The notes beneath the pieces are model-generated. The model was not told where the DNA came from. It made no database searches and worked only from the letters and a program-made list of their open reading frames with translations. This document shows, one piece after another, positions 9,477-20,519 of a stretch of DNA of 64,000 nt. The stretch comes from Sphingomonadaceae bacterium. Lineage in GTDB: Bacteria; Pseudomonadota; Alphaproteobacteria; Sphingomonadales; Sphingomonadaceae. Positions within the stretch are counted from its first letter, which is position 1. Each line of letters opens with the position of its first letter. The position numbers and the translations under genes are program-made. The DNA lies in contig PKED01000051.1 in the NCBI GenBank assembly GCA_002863155.1, forward strand, positions 20,044 through 84,043. The letters are read 5' to 3'.

Positions 9477-9719
9477 ATGGCCCAGATGAATATCTCGATC
9501 CCCGAAGCCCTTAAAAGCTGGGCCGAGGCCCGCGTTGCCGAGGGCCGCTATAGCAGCACCAGCGATTATGTCCGCGATCTGGTGCGGCGTGATCAGGAAT
9601 ATGCGGAGAAACTGGCGGCGTTGCAGGCGGCGATCGATGTGGGGCGGGCATCGCCCGAAACCGGTTTGACAATCGACGAGATCATTGCCGACGGCAAACG
9701 GCGGCACGGGCTGGCGTGA
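9477..9719 (+). CDS. Type II antitoxin, ParD-like (CC2985 family)
   Basis: MAQMNISIPEALKSWAEARVAEGRYSSTSDYVRDLVRRDQ. Confidence 0.92.
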   Translation: MAQMNISIPEALKSWAEARVAEGRYSSTSDYVRDLVRRDQEYAEKLAALQAAIDVGRASPETGLTIDEIIADGKRRHGLA

Positions 9720-10006
9720 CGCCGCTTACTTTTGCAGCAGAGGCGCGCCGAGACCTCTCGGCGATTTTCGATCATGGCGTGCTCCACTTCGGAGTGGAAG
9801 CCGCGGAGGCGTATCTCCAGCGCTTTAACGGCGTCTTCGACATGATCCGCGCGCATCCATTGTCGGGGGCGCTGAACGATAGCGTTCGCCCGCCCATTCG
9901 CAGCCTGCGTTGTGGCAGTCATCGCGTGTATCATGACGTGCTGGAGGACCGCGCCGTCGTTCGCCGCATCCTCCACCACGCGCAGGATGTCCTGCGCTGG
10001 CTGTAG
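9716..10006 (+). CDS. Type II toxin, ParE/RelE superfamily
   Basis: LTFAAEARRDLSAIFDHG...IRSLRCGSHRVYHDVLEDRAVVRRILHHAQD; 4-nt overlap with parD-like gene. Confidence 0.92.
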   Translation: MTPLTFAAEARRDLSAIFDHGVLHFGVEAAEAYLQRFNGVFDMIRAHPLSGALNDSVRPPIRSLRCGSHRVYHDVLEDRAVVRRILHHAQDVLRWL

Positions 10007-10103
10007 GGCATGAGGGATTGTAACCAACCCGCCCAGGGAGATGACCCTGAGCTAAGTATTGCGTCTCCAGAATTGCGCTTTCACCGTAATGCCAACCCCG
10101 AAC

Positions 10104-10613
10104 CTAATCGCGATCCCTATGCGGCAGCTCGCGATCAAACCAATATTGCTTGTCGCCAAGTATGCGGGCCAGCAGCGGCGGATCGGCGAGCGCGTCGACA
10201 TGCGGCAATCGGGGCAAATCATGGCGGGCGTAATAGCCATCGAATGTAATGTCGGTGCAATCGACGCTGAAATAACAGCCGTCCAGATAGACAACAACAT
10301 CGCCCACGGCGAAGTTCTCGAGCGTTTCGCGCATGCCCTCAGCCCACTCGACGAATTCGACCTCGGTAACGGTGGTGAGGCCACGGCGCTCGGCATCGCG
10401 TCGGGCGATGTCGATAAGTGACAGGTCGGTCTCTCTAACCTCAGCGAAAATGAAGGATTTGCTGCATTTGGTGCACCCGATCATCCAACCGCAGCCACAC
10501 CAGGGACAATCAAGCTGCCCGGACGACATAGCAGGCTCATCCTCGCAAGCACAGAACGAGAGGACGTCGTTGTTGGCTTTGAAAAAATATTTAGTTTTCG
10601 CAGGTGCCGACAT
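10104..10613 (-). CDS. Hypothetical protein with Cys-rich zinc-ribbon-like N-terminus
   Basis: CPWCGCGWMIGCTKCSKSF motif. Confidence 0.5.
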   Translation of the reverse strand: MSAPAKTKYFFKANNDVLSFCACEDEPAMSSGQLDCPWCGCGWMIGCTKCSKSFIFAEVRETDLSLIDIARRDAERRGLTTVTEVEFVEWAEGMRETLENFAVGDVVVYLDGCYFSVDCTDITFDGYYARHDLPRLPHVDALADPPLLARILGDKQYWFDRELPHRDRD

Positions 10614-10618
10614 GTCGC

Positions 10619-12660
<2,042 letters not shown>

Positions 12661-12687
12661 GCGATGATAGGCCGATTCAGCCGCGCG

Positions 12688-14883
12688 TCAAAGCCCCTTG
12701 CGGCCAAAGCCGAACCGGCGCGGAGTCGGCGGGGTGGCCGGGGCCTCGGTCGCGACGCTGGCGCGCTCGCCGGCCTTGACGAAGCGGTTGCCGCCAGTCG
12801 CGGCGATTCCGAGATAGCCGATCTCGAAACCGTCCGTCGCGGGCGGATGCGCGCCGGGAAAATCCGGGCGCGGCCCGGCAAAGGTCGCGGGCAGCTTGCC
12901 GAAAACCCGGTCGAAATCGGCGATGTCGCGGCCGAATTTCGGCGCCATCACCCCACTCATCGCGTCGTCATGGCTCAGCCAGTTGCGGTCGGCCGAAAGC
13001 TGGAAATGCGCGTCGCCGTCGATGCTGATGATCAGGCAGCAGCACACCACCAGCGCGACGGCGCGGGCAAGCGCCCGGTCGCCGCGCGCATCGACGATCA
13101 GCCGCAGATGATATTGATGCGGCGGCGCCGGGATGGCGAGCGGCAGCGTCTCGGCACGGGCCTGAAAGCGGGCGGTGACGCGAAGCCCGCCACGCCGTCC
13201 GATGATGATGCGGTCGCGGTTTTCGGGGGCGTCGCGGTCGACGTCCCAACGGAAATCGGGAAAATTCTCCCCTAACATGTCCTCCAGAACCGCCACCGGA
13301 TAGCGGCCGAGCCGCGTCATCGCGACAATGGCGGTCAGCGTCGGGCTTTCGCGATCGTCGTCGACGGGGGCGGGCGCTGCCTTTGGTGGCGTCGGCAGGA
13401 GCCCGGCGCCGTTGCCGCCATCGGCGATGCGATTGCCGAGCAGGCTCGCGATTGCCGGCGAGGCGGCCGACGGAACGGCCGGGGCACGGTATGCATCGAA
13501 CGGCGACGCCGTCGGGGCCGGGCGATCGCGGTCGACATCGGGCAGGTCGGGCCGGGGCGCCGCCACCGTCGGCGTTTCCACCTCCAGCACAAGCGCCTGC
13601 ACCGGCGCGGGCCGCGCGGCGCGGCTGGGGCCGAGGAAGCATCGGATCGACTGGTCGTCCGCAGTCGTCCCCGCGCTGTCACCGTCACCGATTACCGGGC
13701 CCGACGTGAGCAGGTAGCGGATGAGATCGCCGAAGCGTTCCGCCATCACCGCGCAGTCGAGCGGCGCGTTCCAGGTCTCGAGTTCATGCCCGACGAACGG
13801 CAGCAGCCCGCTTGTCGACAGGCTCACATCGCCGTCGACCAGGCTCTCGGGCTTGGTCCAGGTCCACAGCGCGACCGCCAGTTCGTCGCGCCCGAGATGC
13901 CCCAGGAAGGTCCGCCCCATCGCCGCTTCGAAAATCGTGCCGACGTCGAGATTGACGATCGCGAGCGCGCCCGGCTGGCGCGCGATCCAGCATGCGGCAA
14001 GAGTGATGATTTTCGCGACCTGCCGCACGGTTTCGTAATCGGCGCGGCGGGTGTCGAGCGTCGACTTCACGGTGATGTGGCGGACATGGCCCTCGACCGC
14101 GCGCCGATCGCCGGCGAACCAGTGGCTCCGCGTCCAGGCCCCCGAAAAACAGCTGTCGGGCAGCGGCACGCCCATGTCGAGCACCCCGACCAGCGTCCCG
14201 CGACCGACCAGCACCGCCTGGCCACGATGCTCCTCCACCCGCCAGCCGCCATCGGGGTCGATATCGCGCGCCATCCTGAGCAGCGACGCGCGATCGACCG
14301 GCAAGTGGCGGTCGGCAAGCACGACGAGCGCGGTCAGCTCGCTGCCGGGCATAGTCACGCTCGGGTCTGTGGGCTGGAGCGCGCGGCTGTGCGGCTCATC
14401 ACCCGATGCCGCCGCCGCGCGCGACGGCCGGCCGAGTCCGGCGGCAAGGTCGATCGATTCGCCCTGCAGCACCAGCTTGAAGACGCGTAGCAGATCGGCA
14501 CCGGTAAGCCAGTTGCCGCCGGGTGAGAGCTGGCAATGGGCCATGGTTTCATCGAGCATCATCATCGTCATGCAGATGATCAACAGGGCCCGGTCGGCGG
14601 TCGCCTGGTCGTCGGTGGTCGGCCGATCGACCCTGACATGCCATTCATGCTCGACCGGTGCCTCGGGCACGATCGCGATCTGCGGCTTGAAATGGGTCAT
14701 GACGACGGTCGAGCCCGACCGACCGGCGATGACGCTGTTGTCGGCGAAGCTTCCCATCTGCTTCGGTCCGCCGCGATCCTCTTCGCCGACTTGCCAGCGG
14801 TAGAGCGGCAAATGTTTTTCGAGCAATTCGCGCAGCGGCGCGATTGGGAAAGCGACCGGTTTGCTGAAAACGATGATCGCCAC
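12688..14883 (-). CDS. Large hypothetical protein with internally repeated domain (DUF4261-like segments)
   Basis: Uninterrupted 731-aa ORF; N- and C-terminal segments share LRELLEKHLPLYRWQV / LEDMLGENFPDFRWDV and HCQLSPGGNWLT / HFQLSADRNWLS. Confidence 0.75.
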   Translation of the reverse strand: MAIIVFSKPVAFPIAPLRELLEKHLPLYRWQVGEEDRGGPKQMGSFADNSVIAGRSGSTVVMTHFKPQIAIVPEAPVEHEWHVRVDRPTTDDQATADRALLIICMTMMMLDETMAHCQLSPGGNWLTGADLLRVFKLVLQGESIDLAAGLGRPSRAAAASGDEPHSRALQPTDPSVTMPGSELTALVVLADRHLPVDRASLLRMARDIDPDGGWRVEEHRGQAVLVGRGTLVGVLDMGVPLPDSCFSGAWTRSHWFAGDRRAVEGHVRHITVKSTLDTRRADYETVRQVAKIITLAACWIARQPGALAIVNLDVGTIFEAAMGRTFLGHLGRDELAVALWTWTKPESLVDGDVSLSTSGLLPFVGHELETWNAPLDCAVMAERFGDLIRYLLTSGPVIGDGDSAGTTADDQSIRCFLGPSRAARPAPVQALVLEVETPTVAAPRPDLPDVDRDRPAPTASPFDAYRAPAVPSAASPAIASLLGNRIADGGNGAGLLPTPPKAAPAPVDDDRESPTLTAIVAMTRLGRYPVAVLEDMLGENFPDFRWDVDRDAPENRDRIIIGRRGGLRVTARFQARAETLPLAIPAPPHQYHLRLIVDARGDRALARAVALVVCCCLIISIDGDAHFQLSADRNWLSHDDAMSGVMAPKFGRDIADFDRVFGKLPATFAGPRPDFPGAHPPATDGFEIGYLGIAATGGNRFVKAGERASVATEAPATPPTPRRFGFGRKGL

Positions 14884-14966
14884 GCGCGCAGCTCCTGTTG
14901 TCGACGCGCGCGAGCTTAGGTCCGGTCGCTTAAAACTCCGTCACCAAGGCCTTTTTTCGGAGCAGA

Positions 14967-15851
14967 TCAGAAAGTGTAACCCAGGCCGATCGCGCCGAAA
15001 AACTGGTTGGGTGAACCGCGGACGCTGACGATCGGGCTGCGCGCGAAATCGCCGTGCAGGCGGCTATAGGAACCGGCGACGTACAACCCCAGCCCGTGGC
15101 GCAGATCGCCGGTCAGCGAATAGGTGCCGAGCGCGGCGACCGTGTAGTTCTTAAACCCGCCGCGCGGATTGGCGAACACCGGCAGGCCGCTGTTCGCCGC
15201 GCCGGTCGGGTCGACCCCGAAATAGGTGCGCGCGTAGCCATCGCCGACCCAGGTGCCCGACAGCGAAATCCCGACATAGGCCTTGCGGCTGAGCGGTGTG
15301 CCGTAATCGATCGTCGGGGTGATAGTGTAGCTTTTGTGGATGCCGGTGACGTCGGCGAGCACGGTCACACTGGCGGCGAGCGTATCATAGGGGCTGGTGA
15401 AGACCCCGGTCTTGGCGATGCCGGCCGATCCGCCCACTTCGACCGCCAGCTTGCGCCGGCCGAGCGCGCGGACCACCGGATCGACGATCCGACCCGTACG
15501 GTTGAAATTCAGGTTCACGACCGGACCGAACCGCAGGTCGAGCCCGGTCGGCGACTGATCGCGGATGAGGTCCACGCCCAGATTGGTCCCGCGCGATGCA
15601 AAATTGAAACCCGAAACCCGGCCCCGGATCGCCGCCGCGGGGATCAGGACGTAATCGTTCGACCCTTCATAGCTCGGCACGAAGCCGACGCCGCCGCCGA
15701 CGGTGATCGTATCGCGGCCGGTATCGGCATTGGGATCGACCGGCCCCGACACGCCGGGCTTCGGGCTATCCTCGGCGGCCTGCTGCGCGATGGCGGGCGT
15801 AGCGACCAAGCCGACGGCAAGCGTGGCGGCGAACAGGCGGGACAGGGACAA
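14967..15851 (-). CDS. MipA/OmpV family outer membrane protein
   Basis: Signal peptide, GGGVGFVPSYEGSNDYVLIPAAAIRG, C-terminal FFGAIGLGYTF. Confidence 0.88.
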   Translation of the reverse strand: MSLSRLFAATLAVGLVATPAIAQQAAEDSPKPGVSGPVDPNADTGRDTITVGGGVGFVPSYEGSNDYVLIPAAAIRGRVSGFNFASRGTNLGVDLIRDQSPTGLDLRFGPVVNLNFNRTGRIVDPVVRALGRRKLAVEVGGSAGIAKTGVFTSPYDTLAASVTVLADVTGIHKSYTITPTIDYGTPLSRKAYVGISLSGTWVGDGYARTYFGVDPTGAANSGLPVFANPRGGFKNYTVAALGTYSLTGDLRHGLGLYVAGSYSRLHGDFARSPIVSVRGSPNQFFGAIGLGYTF

Positions 15852-15922
15852 TGAACGCCTCCGGATAGACTTTGCTGAGCGGCTTTAACGACAGGCCCGG
15901 TGATTCGCTCCCACCATTATCA

Positions 15923-16351
15923 TCAAAGAAAATAACGCATCGTGATCGACTGCGTTTCGTTGGGCGAGGTGAGGTCGAATTCGGCAGCCTTGAAGCGCGG
16001 CGGGCCGAAGTTGATTGTCGGGTTGCGCGAAAAGCCAAATCCTTCACGCGGAATGCCGAGCACGGTGTCGAGCTTGGCATTGTTGTTGGCGTCGTGAATG
16101 ACCGCGATCGCGTACCGGCCATAGGGCAGGCCGTCGATATGCACGTCGGGCGCACTCGCCGGGATCGAACGGGTCACCGCGCGCGCATCGTCGACGCAGC
16201 CGGGAAAATTCTTGGGGTCGGCGGTCAGGCAGATTCGCAGCACGCCCTTGGCAGAGCGCAACCGGTCGACCTTGACGTCAAGCGAGGCCGTCGGCGCGTT
16301 GGCGGTCATGCCCGCCAGCAGCAGCAGCCCCGCGCCCAGCCGGCCCAGCAT
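15923..16351 (-). CDS. DUF2141 domain-containing secreted protein
   Basis: Signal peptide, VLRICLTADPKNFPGC, GLPYGRYAIAVIHDANNNAKLDTVLGIPREGFGFSRN. Confidence 0.88.
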   Translation of the reverse strand: MLGRLGAGLLLLAGMTANAPTASLDVKVDRLRSAKGVLRICLTADPKNFPGCVDDARAVTRSIPASAPDVHIDGLPYGRYAIAVIHDANNNAKLDTVLGIPREGFGFSRNPTINFGPPRFKAAEFDLTSPNETQSITMRYFL

Positions 16352-17120
16352 CGCCGCCGATTGCCGCCCGGCCGCCCGGCCGGACCGCGTCGAAATCGCC
16401 CAGACCCCGGTCGGTGCCGCACAACCGGTCCCAGATTCTGAAATAGAGCCCATAATTCCCCCTATACTCCACATGGTGCCGCTGATGGTGGGTTGCGGTG
16501 ATCAGCCAATCCCCCAATGGCCCAGCCCAGATGAACCGGGGGAAAATTTCCCACCCCATATGATTGGTGACGCCCATCACCGTCATCACGCTAAGCACGA
16601 CCGCAAGCGCACCGACATGGATCGGGATGAGGAACACCAGGAGCGGGATGACGATGGCACCGGTCAGCGCCTCGATCGGGTGAAATGCCATCGCCGCCCA
16701 GGCGGTGGGCGGTCGGCTGGCGTGGTGGACGGCATGAGCGAGCTTGAACAGCCTTGGCCCGTGCATCCAGCGATGCGTCCAGTAGAACCAGCTGTCGTGC
16801 GCGAACAGATAAAGAAAAATCGAAAGCGGCCAGTACCATAAGGGCCAGGCGCTGAGATCGCTGTAGATCGCGGTCCAGCCGTGATAGCGCCAGCCCCAGG
16901 CGATTACCCCCGCCGGCAGGCCGTAGATGGCAGCGCTTGCCAGGCTCCAGCGGATCTCGCGGACGATCTGCTTGTCGAGTCCGGCATAGAGCCCCGGATG
17001 CCGCCAGCGGGTAGCCGCGGCGAAGGCGCCGCTGACCAGTAGATAGCGGGTACCGACGATCGCGATCATCGCCAGCGCGGAAAGCGCGGCCGACACGATC
17101 AGGGACAGCAAAAGCGACAT
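16278..17120 (-). CDS. Sterol desaturase/fatty acid hydroxylase family protein, divergent from crtY; candidate carotenoid ring hydroxylase
   Basis: Histidine boxes HDSWFYWTHRWMH, HAVHHAS, HHQRHHVEYRGNYG; TM-rich. Confidence 0.85.
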   Translation of the reverse strand: MSLLLSLIVSAALSALAMIAIVGTRYLLVSGAFAAATRWRHPGLYAGLDKQIVREIRWSLASAAIYGLPAGVIAWGWRYHGWTAIYSDLSAWPLWYWPLSIFLYLFAHDSWFYWTHRWMHGPRLFKLAHAVHHASRPPTAWAAMAFHPIEALTGAIVIPLLVFLIPIHVGALAVVLSVMTVMGVTNHMGWEIFPRFIWAGPLGDWLITATHHQRHHVEYRGNYGLYFRIWDRLCGTDRGLGDFDAVRPGGRAAIGGDAGPAGRGAAAAGGHDRQRADGLA

Positions 17121-17266
17121 GGACAGGTCATATGCGCTCCGACTCCGCGATGGAAGCGCAACTACGCCCGCAAAGCGCTCAATCGAGGTGCCGTCCTGGC
17201 CAATCATCGCGCCGGCACCCATGCAAGGGGGTTTCGCCTGCGTCCCGCTTTGGTTAGGCCAAGGCG

Positions 17267-18466
17267 ATGGCAGCCACGATCCAGTGCGATCTCGCGATTG
17301 TCGGCGGCGGCCTCGCCGGCGGGCTGATCGCGCTCGCGCTGGCTCGGACAAAGCCCGACCTCGACGTGCGAATCGTCGAAGGCGGTCCGACGATCGGCGG
17401 CAATCACCTCTGGTCGTTCTTCGCGACCGATATCGCGCCCGGCGACCGCTGGATCGTCGAGCCGCTGATCTGTTACGACTGGGCGTCGTACGACATCGCC
17501 TTTCCCGCGCATGGGCGGACGATCGATGCGCATTATCACTCGATCGAATCCGAACGGCTCGACGCTGTAGTGCGCGCGGCGCTGCCCGCACAGGCAGTGA
17601 TGACCGGGCGGCGTGTGGTCGATGTCGGCGCGACCGGCGTGTTGCTGGAGGATGGCGACCGGATCGACGCCAAGGGCGTGATCGACGCGCGCGGCGCCGG
17701 CGATTTCTCGTCGCTCGACCTTGGCTGGCAGAAATTCGTCGGGCGTGAATATGCGCTACGCACGCCCCACGACGTCCCACGCCCGGTGGTGATGGACGCA
17801 ACGGTGCCGCAGATCGACGGCTATCGCTTCGTCTATGTCCTGCCTTTTTCGGAAACGCGGCTGTTCGTCGAGGACACCTATTACAGCGACACTCCCGATC
17901 TTTATCGCGCCCAGCCCGGCGGCAGGAATCGCGACCCGATCGGCGAACGGCTGGACGATTATGTCGCTGAGGGCGGGTGGGACGTCGACCATGTCGTGCG
18001 CGAGGAGCAGGGCGCGCTTCCGGTCGCGCTCGGCGGCGATTTCGAGGGCTATTGGCAAGGCGGCGGCCGCGGCGTCGCCAAGGCGGGGATGCGCGCGGCG
18101 CTGTTCCATCCGACCACCGGCTATTCGCTGCCCGATGCGGTGCGCACCGCCAGCCTGATCGCGCGCAGCACCGACCTGTCGGGCAAGGCGCTGCACGAGC
18201 TGACCCATGGCTTTGCCGCGCAGACATGGCGCGGGCGCGGCTTTTATCGCATGCTCGACAAAATGCTGTATCGCGCCGGTGCGCCGGAGGACCGATACCG
18301 CATCCTCGAACGCTTCTATCGGCTCAATCCCGGACTGGTTGGGCGCTTCTACGCAGGACAGACCACCATGATCGACCAAGCACGCATCTTGCTGGGCAAG
18401 CCGCCCGTCAAGATATCCGCCGCCATCCGCGCGATCGCCAGCTCCAGCGGGAAGACCCGCGCATGA
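17267..18466 (+). CDS. crtY: Lycopene beta-cyclase CrtY
   Basis: AIVGGGLAGGLIALAL, GNHLWSFFATDI, FHPTTGYSLPDAVRTA, NPGLVGRFYAGQ. Confidence 0.95.
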   Translation: MAATIQCDLAIVGGGLAGGLIALALARTKPDLDVRIVEGGPTIGGNHLWSFFATDIAPGDRWIVEPLICYDWASYDIAFPAHGRTIDAHYHSIESERLDAVVRAALPAQAVMTGRRVVDVGATGVLLEDGDRIDAKGVIDARGAGDFSSLDLGWQKFVGREYALRTPHDVPRPVVMDATVPQIDGYRFVYVLPFSETRLFVEDTYYSDTPDLYRAQPGGRNRDPIGERLDDYVAEGGWDVDHVVREEQGALPVALGGDFEGYWQGGGRGVAKAGMRAALFHPTTGYSLPDAVRTASLIARSTDLSGKALHELTHGFAAQTWRGRGFYRMLDKMLYRAGAPEDRYRILERFYRLNPGLVGRFYAGQTTMIDQARILLGKPPVKISAAIRAIASSSGKTRA

Positions 18467-19941
18467 AGGCCGCAGTGGTGATCGGCGCGGGCTTTGGCGG
18501 CCTTGCGCTAGCGATCCGGCTGCAATCAGCGGGCGTGCAGACAACAATCGTCGAGGCGCGCGACAAGCCCGGCGGGCGCGCCTATGTGTGGGAAAAGGAC
18601 GGTTTCGTGTTCGATGCCGGCCCGACCGTCATCACCGATCCGCCGTGCCTTCAGGAACTCTGGGCGTTGTCGGGCCGGTCGATGGACGACGACGTCAAGC
18701 TGGCGCCGGTGATGCCCTTTTACCGGCTCAACTGGCCCGACGGCACCAATTTCGACTATTCGAACGACGAGCCGCAGCTGGCGGCGGAGATCGCCAAGCT
18801 CGATCCGGCCGATGTCGACGGTTATCGCCGGTTCCTCGACTATTCGACCGGCGTCTATACCGAAGGCTATGAAAAGCTCGGCCATGTCGCCTTTCTCGAC
18901 TTCGCGTCGATGATCAAGGCGGCGCCGAGCCTGATGAAGTACCAGGCCTGGCGATCAGTCTATTCGATCGTGTCGAGCTACGTCAAAAGCCCCAAGCTGC
19001 GCGAGGCGCTGTCGTTCCACACGCTGCTCGTCGGCGGCAATCCGATGACGACGAGTTCGGTCTATGCGCTGATCCACAAGCTGGAAAAGGACGGCGGCGT
19101 CTGGTTCGCCATGGGCGGCACCAACAAGCTGGTTGCCGGGCTCGTCACCCATTTCGAGCGGCTGGGCGGCGTGCTCCGGCTCGGCGATCCGGTCGCGTCG
19201 ATCGACACGCTCGGCGACAGGGCGACCGGCGTCACGACGAAGAGCGGCTGGTCGGTTCAGGCCGATGCCGTCGCCAGCAATGCCGACATCATGCACAGCT
19301 ATCGCGACCTGCTGAAGGGATCACGCAGCGCGCAGCGCACCCGCGCGCGGCTCGAGCGCAAGGCCTATTCGCCGTCGCTGTTCGTGGTCCATTTCGGCGT
19401 GAAGGGCACCTGGCCGGGCATTCCCCACCACATGATCCTGTTCGGCCCGCGCTATAAGGGGCTGCTCGACGACATCTATAATCACGGCGTGCTGGCGGAG
19501 GATTTCTCGCTCTATCTCCACCACCCGACCGTTACCGACCCGTCGATGGCGCCGGAGGGGCATTCGACCTTCTACGCGCTGGCGCCGGTGCCGCATCAGG
19601 GCAAGTTCCCGGTCGACTGGGCAGAGATCGGCCCGATCCTCGAAAAGCGCATCCTCGACGAGGTCGGGCGGCGGCTGATCCCCGACATCCACGAACGGAT
19701 CGTCACCAAATTCCATTATGCGCCAAGCGATTTCAGCGCCGACCTGAACGCGCATCTGGGCAGCGCCTTCAGCCTGGAGCCGACGCTGCTGCAATCGGCC
19801 TATTTCCGGGTCCACAACCGGGACGACAATATCCCGAACCTCTATTTCGTCGGCGCAGGCACGCACCCCGGCGCGGGGATTCCGGGCGTTGTCGGTAGTG
19901 CAAAGGCGACCGCGAGGTTGATGCTGGAGGCTGGCCGGTGA
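18463..19941 (+). CDS. crtI: Phytoene desaturase CrtI
   Basis: VVIGAGFGGLALAIRLQSAGV, FDAGPTVITDP, YFVGAGTHPGAGIPGVVGSAKATA; ATGA overlap with crtY. Confidence 0.97.
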   Translation: MKAAVVIGAGFGGLALAIRLQSAGVQTTIVEARDKPGGRAYVWEKDGFVFDAGPTVITDPPCLQELWALSGRSMDDDVKLAPVMPFYRLNWPDGTNFDYSNDEPQLAAEIAKLDPADVDGYRRFLDYSTGVYTEGYEKLGHVAFLDFASMIKAAPSLMKYQAWRSVYSIVSSYVKSPKLREALSFHTLLVGGNPMTTSSVYALIHKLEKDGGVWFAMGGTNKLVAGLVTHFERLGGVLRLGDPVASIDTLGDRATGVTTKSGWSVQADAVASNADIMHSYRDLLKGSRSAQRTRARLERKAYSPSLFVVHFGVKGTWPGIPHHMILFGPRYKGLLDDIYNHGVLAEDFSLYLHHPTVTDPSMAPEGHSTFYALAPVPHQGKFPVDWAEIGPILEKRILDEVGRRLIPDIHERIVTKFHYAPSDFSADLNAHLGSAFSLEPTLLQSAYFRVHNRDDNIPNLYFVGAGTHPGAGIPGVVGSAKATARLMLEAGR

Positions 19942-20519
19942 AACGCCTTGCGGTCTATTGCGGCTCCGCTTCGCCTGCCGATCCGGTCTATATCGACTCG
20001 GCGCGCGCGGTCGGGCGCGGGCTTGCCAAACGCGGGATCGGCGTCGTCTATGGCGGCGGGCGGCTCGGGCTGATGGGCGCGATCGCCGATGCGGCGCTGG
20101 CGGCGGGCGGCGAGGTGATCGGCATCATCCCGCAGGCACTGGTCGATGCCGAAGTCGCACACCGGGGCCTCACCGAACTCCATGTCTGCCGCACCATGCA
20201 CGAGCGCAAACAGGCGTTCACCGACCTGTCGGACGGCTTCGTCACGCTGCCCGGCGGCACCGGCACGATGGACGAATTGTGGGAAGCGCTCAGCTGGGCG
20301 CAGCTCGGCTATCATGCCAAGCCGGTCGGCGTGCTCAACGTCGCGGGCTTCTATGACGGCCTGATCGCCTTTGCCGCGAAGATGGGCGAGGTCGGCTTCA
20401 TTCGCCCGCAGCATCGCGGGCTGATGATCGTCGACGCGACGCTCGACGGCCTGCTCGACAAGATGGCGAACGCCGCGCCGATCACCACCATCCAGCAGAT
20501 CGGCGCCCGCGACCTGTGA
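19938..20519 (+). CDS. LOG/TIGR00730 family Rossmann-fold protein (nucleotide 5'-monophosphate phosphoribohydrolase type)
   Basis: VYGGGRLGLMGAIADAAL and LPGGTGTMDELWEALSWAQLGYH (PGGxGTxxE). Confidence 0.93.
   Translation: MKRLAVYCGSASPADPVYIDSARAVGRGLAKRGIGVVYGGGRLGLMGAIADAALAAGGEVIGIIPQALVDAEVAHRGLTELHVCRTMHERKQAFTDLSDGFVTLPGGTGTMDELWEALSWAQLGYHAKPVGVLNVAGFYDGLIAFAAKMGEVGFIRPQHRGLMIVDATLDGLLDKMANAAPITTIQQIGARDL

Noticed and set aside
16352-18227. Arg-rich N-terminal extension of the 649-aa minus ORF
   Set aside because: Antisense to crtY; true desaturase start is the ATG at 17120
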